A stretch of 21,978 nt of DNA from the IMG/VR virus record IMGVR_UViG_3300010354_000774, positions 1 through 21,978 of that record; one strand, given 5' to 3'. The notes beneath the pieces are model-generated. The model made no database searches, was not told the DNA's origin, and saw nothing but the letters and a program-made list of their open reading frames with translations. This document shows, piece after piece, positions 13,924-19,019 of this stretch. Source of the stretch: a virus. Every line of letters starts with the position of its first letter. Within the stretch, counting starts at the first letter, position 1. The position numbers and the translations under genes were made by a program.

Positions 13924-14937
13924 TTACAAAAGAGCCAAGATTTTATTCTTGAATCTATCGCCACTTCCATTAACAATACGTTCGGCACGTGCCATGTCAG
14001 CGTCCTTTGAGCGAACTGGCTTTGCCCAATCGGAATACTCCACAAACGTGTTGTAAGCCGCCCACTTAGTATTCTTAATGTTGGCTTGTGTTGGTGCGTT
14101 CCATAAGCCCATTAGCGCGCCACGTGCTTGTGTAGCCATAGTAATGGCACGTGGTGATTCTTCCTTTGGGTCAAGTGGCACTACATACTCAACTAACTTG
14201 GCGAACTCTTTGTCCGTCATTGATTGGTTAAGTAATGTTTCCGCTTCTTTCTCAAATTCAGCCGAATACTTAAATGTAACTTTAAGTGCTTCACGTGCCG
14301 CTTGAATCTTGCCGCCAGCGGAAGGTGTATGGCGAATTGAGTATTTAGATTTAGCCGCGCGTAGTGCCGCCGTTAATGTGTTCTGACATACAACGCGGAT
14401 TGGCGTAACACAAACACTAAATGATGATGAGCCATCATGTGTGTTCCATGCCATCAAATACATATCAATGGCATCCACGCCACCAATTTGTAATCCTTCG
14501 GGCATTTTCATAGTCATAAACACTTTACGACCATTATCAATTGAGCCAGCCGTTTCAAAAACTGCGCCTGATTCGTCAGCCACATAATTAAGAAACGAAA
14601 ACGCTTCCGCGTTCTGAACTGGCGTGTAACGATTACCAACCACGCCAAGTGCTTCCGCTACGCCAGTTTTTGGGTGACGGCGATAAGTAATGAATCTATC
14701 GCTGTGCGTAACTTCTTCCATTGAACCTTGTTCCATTGCTGAATCGCCCAACATTGGAATCATGGTTGAAACTGGGTTTTCTGATTTGATTACGTCCCAG
14801 TTTAGATAAGCGGTTTTAAGTGCTTCTTCCGCTGTTAGTGCGCCTTCTGTAACTGTGCCGAGTTTGTGCCACGCTACTTCTCGCGCGGTGAAGAAAGCGG
14901 TTGTGCCATCTTCAAACTCCTCTAGTCTGTGTGCCAT
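13924..14937 (-). CDS. DUF932 / TIGR03299-type phage protein
   Basis: This 337-residue protein has the recurring features of the DUF932 phage/plasmid family. It opens with MAHRLEEFEDGTTAFFTARE and VAWHKLGT, continues with ALGVVGNRYTPVQNAEAFSF (about 96-115), and has a central SFSVCVTPIRVVCQNTLTAA near 178-197. The C-terminal half is helical with ITMATQARGALMGLWNAPTQ and a final SGDRFKNKI. Members are common on phages and plasmids, and their function is not established. The ATG overlaps the upstream stop (TAATG), with GAAAGGA about ten bases before it. It is the largest product of this part of the early operon and is followed by a terminator. Confidence 0.9.
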   Translation of the reverse strand: MAHRLEEFEDGTTAFFTAREVAWHKLGTVTEGALTAEEALKTAYLNWDVIKSENPVSTMIPMLGDSAMEQGSMEEVTHSDRFITYRRHPKTGVAEALGVVGNRYTPVQNAEAFSFLNYVADESGAVFETAGSIDNGRKVFMTMKMPEGLQIGGVDAIDMYLMAWNTHDGSSSFSVCVTPIRVVCQNTLTAALRAAKSKYSIRHTPSAGGKIQAAREALKVTFKYSAEFEKEAETLLNQSMTDKEFAKLVEYVVPLDPKEESPRAITMATQARGALMGLWNAPTQANIKNTKWAAYNTFVEYSDWAKPVRSKDADMARAERIVNGSGDRFKNKILALL

Positions 14938-15224
14938 TATTTCTGTCCTTTCGTTGTTGTTAGTTGTTGTGCGTATTGCGTTAAATCGTTGGCAACTGTT
15001 TGCGCTATCTCAAACGTATTACCAACGAAACTTGGTGCTGGCAGAATTGCCATAATTTTTGCTGATGAGGTTAAAAATCTTGCTTCGTTATACCATTTAG
15101 TAAATTCTGAGAATTTAATAACGGCATGTTGTTCAGATTTAACCCAACCAACAAGTTTTGCGTAGTCGTGATAATGCCCATTTGGCGAACAAACCACGTA
15201 ACTATCTGTAACTGTGCTTGTCAT
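14937..15224 (-). CDS. Hypothetical protein in the early operon
   Basis: The 95-residue product begins MTSTVTDSYVVCSPNGHYHD and contains a mixed core (AKLVGWVKSEQHAVIKFSEF, then AKIMAILPAPSF) without membrane segments or metal-binding motifs. The ATG overlaps the previous stop (TAATG), and GGAGG lies upstream. Its stop overlaps the start of the DUF932-type gene, so the three genes from 15697 to 13924 form a coupled unit. Not recognised. Confidence 0.75.
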   Translation of the reverse strand: MTSTVTDSYVVCSPNGHYHDYAKLVGWVKSEQHAVIKFSEFTKWYNEARFLTSSAKIMAILPAPSFVGNTFEIAQTVANDLTQYAQQLTTTKGQK

Positions 15225-15697
15225 TATTCTGCCTCCACGTTATCTACTTGGTAATCGTCATCTTCTGTGCCATCGTGTTCCAAATTGTTGCTTACTTCAT
15301 AACTAATGGCGTCAAGAATTTGGCGCTCGGCATCTTCTTCACTATCTGCCTCAACGCCTGTAATAGTAAATGTAATGGTTACATTTGCTGAGTAAGTGAA
15401 TTTGAGTTCTTGTGCGCCAATACGATTGAGTAAATCGTTAATGTCGTCCACGTCCATTTCAACTGTGGCGTTTTTGTCGCCATCTACTTCATCTTTGAAA
15501 TATTCACGAACGGTGTTGCGTAGATTGCCAATCTCGGCACTTGCTTTCCAATATCTATCGGTGTATGACTCCTTAGATTCCTTTAGAGAATCTACTTGCG
15601 CCAATAGTTTGTCAATCTCAACCAATAACGCCTCGCCTTGTAGAGTGTTAATTAGTTGTTCTGCTTTTTCACGTGTTGTTACTGTATTTGTTTCCAT
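15224..15697 (-). CDS. Acidic coiled-coil hypothetical protein downstream of a ribozyme
   Basis: This 157-residue protein has an N-terminal coiled coil (LLVEIDKLLAQVDSLKESKE), a middle region (ATVEMDVDDINDLLNRIGAQ) and a strand-rich segment (FTYSANVTITFTITGVEADS), then a very acidic tail. It is the first gene after the hammerhead sequence at 15724-15809: cleavage would leave a 5' leader of about 55 nt. AAAGGACAGG lies before the ATG. The function is unknown; the acidity suggests a protein- or DNA-mimic role, which is speculation. Confidence 0.75.
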   Translation of the reverse strand: METNTVTTREKAEQLINTLQGEALLVEIDKLLAQVDSLKESKESYTDRYWKASAEIGNLRNTVREYFKDEVDGDKNATVEMDVDDINDLLNRIGAQELKFTYSANVTITFTITGVEADSEEDAERQILDAISYEVSNNLEHDGTEDDDYQVDNVEAE

Positions 15698-15723
15698 TTG
15701 CCTGTCCTTTGTTTGTGCTGATG

Positions 15724-15809
15724 AGCCTCATCAGTAGTGGCATTTACCACTAGACGTGCCAAATATGTGCGTTGCTTAAACAATTGCGCATATTTGGCAC
15801 GTTTCGGCT
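15724..15809 (-). ncRNA. Type II hammerhead ribozyme, copy 1
   Basis: Read on the minus strand the order is: AGCC (5' half of stem II), GAAA (15805-15802), stem III of 16 pairs with one C-A mismatch (15801-15786 with 15770-15755), then GUC (15755-15753). Stem I follows as TAGTGG / CCACTA with loop TAAATG (15752-15735), then CTGATGA (15734-15728) and GGCT (15727-15724), which pairs with AGCC. All invariant hammerhead residues are present, including A15.1-U16.1. Cleavage is predicted after C17 at 15753. The element starts at the stop codon of the small zinc-ribbon gene. The loop of stem III carries the conserved AATTGTTTAAGC motif. Confidence 0.9.
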
Positions 15810-15964
15810 TAATCGGTGAGGTATCTTTCCTCGCTATTAATACATTTGGCGTCAGGACAAAACATAAGTTTGACCCAAGTGCCAGTTATTACATCTTTAC
15901 CACATGCGCCACAACGTATTTTGCCTGAACGTTGTGGCGCTTTATCTGCCTCTACTTTAGACAT
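15809..15964 (-). CDS. Small zinc-ribbon protein of 51 residues
   Basis: From ATG 15964 the frame encodes MSKVEADKAPQRSGKIRCGA, then CGKDVITGTWVKLMFCPDAK and a last segment CINSEERYLTD. Cys18/Cys21 and Cys36/Cys41 make a likely zinc ribbon. AAGGAAAG lies before the ATG, which overlaps the end of the upstream gene by 8 bases. Its TAA is shared with the first base of hammerhead copy 1, so ribozyme cleavage would leave this message with a structured 3' end. Confidence 0.75.
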   Translation of the reverse strand: MSKVEADKAPQRSGKIRCGACGKDVITGTWVKLMFCPDAKCINSEERYLTD

Positions 15965-16196
15965 TGGCGCTTTCCTTTTCTTCTATCTTGTTGCCATCTT
16001 TATCTACATAAACAATTTCTAGCGGAATCTTGTTTAACTCCAAAACCCATAACATGCGGAATTGGTCGGGAGTTAAAAACGCCGCTAAGTGCTGAATAAG
16101 TGTTTCCATGCCATCTGTTTTACGGAACACTTTAAGTGCTGTATCAATATCACTTGCGTTTGCTTGATAGTTACGTTCTGCCTTTGTTGTTGCCAT
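15957..16196 (-). CDS. Hypothetical protein in the early operon
   Basis: The 79-residue product begins MATTKAERNYQANASDIDTA and continues with two helices (ALKVFRKTDGMETLIQHLAA, TPDQFRMLWVLELNKI) and a short acidic tail. No metal, membrane or catalytic motif is visible. AGGTAATAAAA precedes the ATG. It lies between the 62-residue protein and the zinc-ribbon gene. Not recognised. Confidence 0.75.
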   Translation of the reverse strand: MATTKAERNYQANASDIDTALKVFRKTDGMETLIQHLAAFLTPDQFRMLWVLELNKIPLEIVYVDKDGNKIEEKESANV

Positions 16197-16223
16197 TTTT
16201 ATTACCTGTCCTTTTCTTGTTAG

Positions 16224-16412
16224 TTAGTTAAGCGAACCAAACTTTTTGATTCGCTGTCTTGCGTCATACTTTGCGTCCTTGATAGATGACGCATAAAACG
16301 TGCGCTGTCCCAAATACAAATCGCCAAGCCATGCGTCAATCTGAACTGCGCGTGGCTCTGCTTCTGGTCGGATTACTTTGTATTCAACCTCGCGTAATGT
16401 TTTGTCGTCCAT
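16224..16412 (-). CDS. Small hypothetical protein of 62 residues
   Basis: The product starts MDDKTLREVEYKVIRPEAEP, then has a strand-rich core (VQIDAWLGDLYLGQRTFYAS) and a basic end (YDARQRIKKFGSLN). The ATG follows AAGGGAG and sits four bases after the stop of the 55-residue gene. The compact beta layout suggests a small folded domain. Not recognised. Confidence 0.7.
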   Translation of the reverse strand: MDDKTLREVEYKVIRPEAEPRAVQIDAWLGDLYLGQRTFYASSIKDAKYDARQRIKKFGSLN

Positions 16413-16415
16413 TTG

Positions 16416-16583
16416 TTATGCTCCCTTGATTAAGTTAATTGCTGATTTGATTCCATCTATTTGTCCAACAAGCCACATAATGTGTTCATCTGTGCGATTG
16501 TTGTTTTCTGCGTAGTAATCGGCTTTGTCATCTTGTAAGTTAGAAATTAAATTTTCTAACTGTGTTAATAGATTGTGTGTCAT
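16416..16583 (-). CDS. Small hypothetical protein of 55 residues
   Basis: From ATG 16583 the frame encodes MTHNLLTQLENLISNLQDDK followed by ADYYAENNNRTDEHIMWLVG and ends SAINLIKGA. AAAGGCGG precedes it, and its stop is followed by CAAATG, the start of the next gene, an arrangement repeated at the neighbouring junction. It looks like two helices joined by an Asn-rich turn. Function unknown. Confidence 0.7.
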   Translation of the reverse strand: MTHNLLTQLENLISNLQDDKADYYAENNNRTDEHIMWLVGQIDGIKSAINLIKGA

Positions 16584-16586
16584 TTG

Positions 16587-16844
16587 TTATGCCGCCTTTC
16601 GTGTTTTGATTACTTTGCCATTAGCGTCACGCTTGCCAGCCACAATGTCATCAATAAAATCAATGAAATAGTCGGCGTCAAAATTGCTATTTGCTTCTTT
16701 GGCTACTTGGCAGAAACCTTGAATTGCCTGAGTTGTGCCTAGTAGTTGTTGTGCTTTTTGGTCCACGTCCCAATCGCTGTTACAGATTGTTTGGCGAACT
16801 TGTGCGAACTTAATTGCCATTGCTATGAAGTGCTTCTTAGTCAT
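16587..16844 (-). CDS. First gene of the early operon; hypothetical protein
   Basis: The 85-residue product starts MTKKHFIAMAIKFAQVRQTI and includes WDVDQKAQQLLGTTQAIQGF and ADYFIDFIDDIVAGKRDANG, a mainly helical fold with a basic tail. AAAAGGG lies before the ATG. Hammerhead copy 2 lies upstream: cleavage would leave a leader of about 60 nt ahead of this start codon. It is the first leftward gene after the control region. Not recognised. Confidence 0.75.
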   Translation of the reverse strand: MTKKHFIAMAIKFAQVRQTICNSDWDVDQKAQQLLGTTQAIQGFCQVAKEANSNFDADYFIDFIDDIVAGKRDANGKVIKTRKAA

Positions 16845-16868
16845 TTGTTTATCCCTTTTGTTTGGCTG

Positions 16869-16938
16869 TCCTCGTCAGTAGTGGCGCGCCAATTAATGCC
16901 ACTAGACCGCGCGACTTTTAGTGCCGCGCGGTTTCGGA
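16869..16938 (-). ncRNA. Type II hammerhead ribozyme, copy 2
   Basis: On the minus strand: TCC (5' half of stem II), GAAA (16935-16932), a perfect 7-bp stem III CCGCGCG / CGCGCGG with an 11-nt loop (16931-16907), GUC (16907-16905), a perfect 7-bp stem I TAGTGGC / GCCACTA with a 12-nt loop (16904-16879), CTGACGA (16878-16872) and GGA (16871-16869), which pairs with TCC. The A15.1-U16.1 pair is kept. Cleavage is predicted after C17 at 16905. Stem II has only three clear pairs. The first six pairs of stem I match copy 1, while stem III differs completely. Confidence 0.9.
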
Positions 16939-17062
16939 TTTATGTGCTGTCCTAGTTAGTTATGTTCTAAGGCTGGTTCGCCATTGGGTCCTTCGCCGCT
17001 ATCAAATAACTTCCAATCGGCGTCACTCGCTCGGCACATTGCTGTGCGTCATGGCGTCCGAT

Positions 17063-17077
17063 TATCTGTTACAACTT
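17063..17077 (+). repeat. Direct repeat TATCTGTTACAACTT, copy 1
   Basis: This 15-base sequence is identical to the one at 17153-17167, exactly 90 bases away. It overlaps the candidate -10 box of the leftward promoter, so it may be an operator. A related TATTACAACGCCGCC lies at 17105-17119. Confidence 0.6.
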
Positions 17078-17152
17078 TACGGCGGGTCACAAACTTGCCA
17101 AAAGTATTACAACGCCGCCGATTCGGTCACGTGGCGAATACCAAACTGTGCC

Positions 17153-17167
17153 TATCTGTTACAACTT
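17153..17167 (+). repeat. Direct repeat TATCTGTTACAACTT, copy 2
   Basis: This copy is identical to 17063-17077 over 15 bases; it is followed by GCCGCC, as is the partial copy near 17105. Confidence 0.6.
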
Positions 17168-17241
17168 GCCGCCAATGGCGATACTTTTGTAACTACGTGC
17201 TGGCTGGTTTGGACTTTGGTAGTTTTGCTGGCTACATATTG

Positions 17242-17273
17242 AAAAAGTGGCGCGCTACTAACAACTGCGCCAC
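17242..17273 (-). terminator. Intrinsic terminator with the conserved-loop hairpin (copy 4)
   Basis: On the minus strand GTGGCGC and GCGCCAC form a perfect 7-bp GC-rich stem around a 13-nt loop AGTTGTTAGTAGC, followed directly by TTTTT. It should stop leftward transcription coming from the right, including read-through from the metallophosphoesterase operon, before the early promoter region. Its loop belongs to the same family as copies 1-3 and 5. Confidence 0.75.
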
Positions 17274-17274
17274 A

Positions 17275-17442
17275 AATTCTTGCCTTCTCTATGTCAATAA
17301 ATGCCAAGAGTTGCCGTCACAGAGGTGCCGTCCCGTAGGAAGTCTTTCGCGGATTCTTTCACCGATTCTTGGTCATTTATTTAGTTGTCAATGTGCTTGC
17401 GAGATTCTTACTGGTCTGCGGTCAAGTTGAGAACGGATTCTC
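17275..17442. repeat. Recurring GATTCTT motif in a gene-poor stretch
   Basis: GATTCTT or a one-base variant occurs at 17275-17281 (AATTCTT), 17352-17358, 17364-17370, 17403-17409 and 17436-17442 (GATTCTC). All are in the same orientation. No gene is visible between 17274 and 17496. The sites could bind a regulator or initiator. Hairpin GAGAA-CGGA-TTCTC at 17429-17442 includes the last one. Confidence 0.4.
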
Positions 17443-17616
17443 GGCGCTTTTTGGGCGGTAAGACGTTCGCTGACTTTCAGAATTCGCTATTTAGTTATGA
17501 GGACAGCCTATCACATAAAGCCTGACGCTACTTTTAACGCGTTATTTCAGACGTTACTTAAAAACCACTTATGCCAACAAAATACGCGCCAAATAATGTG
17601 GCGCACACGCCAAATG

Positions 17617-17637
17617 GGCGCAGTTGTTCAATCCGCC
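17617..17637 (+). repeat. Conserved-loop hairpin, copy 5, on the plus strand
   Basis: GGCG-CAGTTGTTCAATC-CGCC has the same stem as copy 2 and a loop differing by one base, but on the opposite strand. It lies upstream of the two plus-strand genes, so its orientation again follows the local transcription direction. Between 17586 and 17604, GCGCCA / TGGCGC makes another hairpin just ahead. Confidence 0.6.
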
Positions 17638-17659
17638 GCGCCGAGCCTTGTGGCGTAAC

Positions 17660-17680
17660 AGTGCGTAACGCACTTACAAT
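17660..17680 (+). promoter_or_regulatory. Candidate -10 box with an operator-like palindrome for the plus-strand genes
   Basis: The palindrome AGTGCG-TAA-CGCACT (17660-17674) directly precedes TACAAT (17675-17680), a near-consensus -10 box. Seven bases later comes the ATG at 17688, which has no Shine-Dalgarno site. This spacing fits a leaderless transcript, common in Actinobacteria. No good -35 is visible. A repressor bound at the palindrome would block the promoter. Confidence 0.45.
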
Positions 17681-17687
17681 AAGTGGC

Positions 17688-17912
17688 ATGGCTGCCAATA
17701 AATCCAACTACACGCACATTGAAATACGGTGCGGTGGATTAGTTGTGCAATTAGGAACAGAAACCGAATATCCTGATTTAGTAGATGATTTAGCAAATCG
17801 CGCCGTAAATGTATTCAAGGAAACTATGGCGCACGCAAAAGAAAACGGCATTGACGTGTCAGATATGCGCCTAATTACCTCCGATTATGGAGATGACGAA
17901 GAAGAAGAATAA
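17688..17912 (+). CDS. Small acidic hypothetical protein on the plus strand
   Basis: From ATG 17688 the 74-residue product reads like a folded domain: MAANKSNYTHIEIRCGGLVV, then QLGTETEYPDLVDDLANRAV and a helix NVFKETMAHAKENGIDVSDM, and ends with an acidic tail (YGDDEEEE). The frame is open to ATG 17571, but those extra residues look non-coding and overlap hairpins. There is no ribosome site, and the start is seven bases after a TACAAT box, so it may be leaderless. It is one of two genes opposite to all others, in the position where phages often place a regulator. No HTH is visible and I do not recognise it. Confidence 0.7.
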   Translation: MAANKSNYTHIEIRCGGLVVQLGTETEYPDLVDDLANRAVNVFKETMAHAKENGIDVSDMRLITSDYGDDEEEE

Positions 17913-18016
17913 TGTGCTTACAATGTGGCAATTGCGCCGCAGAACACGGCTATTCACTAGATGAGGCAGTAGATACCGCCGAATCTAATCCAGCCAAATC
18001 TTATATTCAGCCGTAA
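17912..18016 (+). CDS. Very small CxxC protein coupled to the preceding plus-strand gene
   Basis: The frame encodes 34 residues beginning MCLQCGNCAAEHGYSLDEAV and ending SYIQP. Three cysteines in CLQCGNC plus a nearby His could bind a metal. Its ATG overlaps the stop of the 74-residue gene (TAATG). The end runs 32 bases into the convergent metallophosphoesterase gene. The coupling supports a real gene, but the length is short enough for chance. Confidence 0.5.
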   Translation: MCLQCGNCAAEHGYSLDEAVDTAESNPAKSYIQP

Positions 18017-19019
18017 CTCTGCCTTTATTTGGGTCAATAAAATGTAGGCGTTGGCTTGGTATCGCACTAGCCGCCAATAAATCTCTAGCGTATCTATTGT
18101 CCGATTCTGTGCTTCCAGTTTGATACACCGAACCCAAGCCATTAGCCATGGGCCAGCAAGCATGAGTGTGATAATGCCCGATATAAACATCTCTAAATTC
18201 CCACGGATATGCGCCACTACGCCATCTATTTGCGTGTTGAACAATAGCGGTTGGCGAAGCAAAGCCGTTTCTGCCTACTTCATCGCCATGTATTAACAAA
18301 GCACGATAGTTGCCGACTTCTACACGCTGAACATCATCAGGACAATCTTGCCAAGTTAATCGTTTTTCGCTAGATAATAACTGGCGCGCCAATTCATAAC
18401 ACATGCGGTCAATGTTGTCGCTACGTGGCACATCTGCGCGCTTGCTTCCAATTCTGCCGTGATTACCCCACTCAGATACAACTAACACGTTTTCATAGAT
18501 AGTCAATGCGCGGCGCACAATATCTACCATCAAGCGGCTGACATTTACATATTGTCCAAATAAACTTGAATCAATTTCGTGTAATTGGGCTGGATAGTTA
18601 AACAAGCCTTCCACCATGTCGCCGCCAAACATAATTACAACATCTTTAACTGGGTGGTCGGCGCGCTGTATCTCTGTAATTCTGTGCGCTTTATCTACAA
18701 ATGAATTAACGCGTTTGCGCATTATTTCCGTGTTATATGTGCTTGTTTTTTTACTGCCTTGCCAATCAGTTAAATGCCATAACGCGCACTCTACGTTCTT
18801 TTTACGTTTGTCTATTGCTGGCGCAATTACATCAGTAACTGGACCCATCGCTAATGTGGCGTCATAAGCGGCTTGTTTAGTTGCCTCTACTAATTCTTCT
18901 GTGCGGTTTTTAGATTCTTTTAATTGTTTTTGAGTGCGCACCAACGCTCGGCGTAATTCTGTTACATCTTCCGAAGATATTTCGTCAGGTAGTTCCGCCA
19001 AACGTTTTTCTAAAGTCAT
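17985..19019 (-). CDS. Calcineurin-like metallophosphoesterase
   Basis: This 344-residue protein has a coiled-coil N-terminus (about 1-55) and a two-metal phosphoesterase domain. Motifs in order are LTDWQGS (Asp85; the usual DxH His is Gln), MFGGDMVEG (130-138), SEWGNHGRIG (182-191), LLIHGDE and YIGHYHTHA. The set matches SbcD/Mre11- and phage-type metallophosphoesterases, which are nucleases or phosphodiesterases. The Gln in the first motif is a change from consensus that may alter metal binding. The start overlaps the upstream stop (ATGA). A DNA-end or nucleotide-processing role is likely, but the substrate is unknown. Confidence 0.9.
   Translation of the reverse strand: MTLEKRLAELPDEISSEDVTELRRALVRTQKQLKESKNRTEELVEATKQAAYDATLAMGPVTDVIAPAIDKRKKNVECALWHLTDWQGSKKTSTYNTEIMRKRVNSFVDKAHRITEIQRADHPVKDVVIMFGGDMVEGLFNYPAQLHEIDSSLFGQYVNVSRLMVDIVRRALTIYENVLVVSEWGNHGRIGSKRADVPRSDNIDRMCYELARQLLSSEKRLTWQDCPDDVQRVEVGNYRALLIHGDEVGRNGFASPTAIVQHANRWRSGAYPWEFRDVYIGHYHTHACWPMANGLGSVYQTGSTESDNRYARDLLAASAIPSQRLHFIDPNKGRVTAEYKIWLD

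Larger units (their letters stand above)
16939..17245 (-). promoter_or_regulatory. Leftward control region upstream of the early operon (probable promoter, direct repeats)
   Basis: No full gene is visible here. The leftward early promoter should lie in this stretch, because a terminator ends at 17242 and the ribozyme must be transcribed. A candidate is GTGACC at 17090-17085 and GATAAT at 17066-17061 (18-base spacer). A second GTGACC lies 40 bases further right. The 15-mer TATCTGTTACAACTT occurs twice on the plus strand (17063-17077, 17153-17167), and the first copy overlaps the candidate -10. The promoter call is weak; the repeats are certain. Confidence 0.4.

Noticed and set aside
15020-15075. 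GAAAC and CTGATGA on the plus strand, resembling a third hammerhead
   Set aside because: They lie antisense within a gene and there is no closing stem III or stem I between them.
16971-17000. GGTTCGCC segment resembling a tRNA T-loop
   Set aside because: No acceptor stem, anticodon arm or D-arm can be drawn around it. No tRNA was found in the window.
16984-17430. Open frame of 148 residues on the plus strand
   Set aside because: Composition is odd (many Arg, Ser and Cys), there is no ribosome site, and it runs through the terminator hairpin and direct repeats. It is probably a chance open frame.
17497-17658. 53-residue plus-strand frame starting MRTAYHIKPDATFNALFQ
   Set aside because: The peptide looks plausible, but it has no ribosome site, covers the hairpins upstream of the 17688 gene and is short enough to occur by chance.
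17571-17687. Upstream extension of the plus-strand gene to ATG 17571
   Set aside because: The added 39 residues are not protein-like and overlap several hairpins and the candidate promoter.
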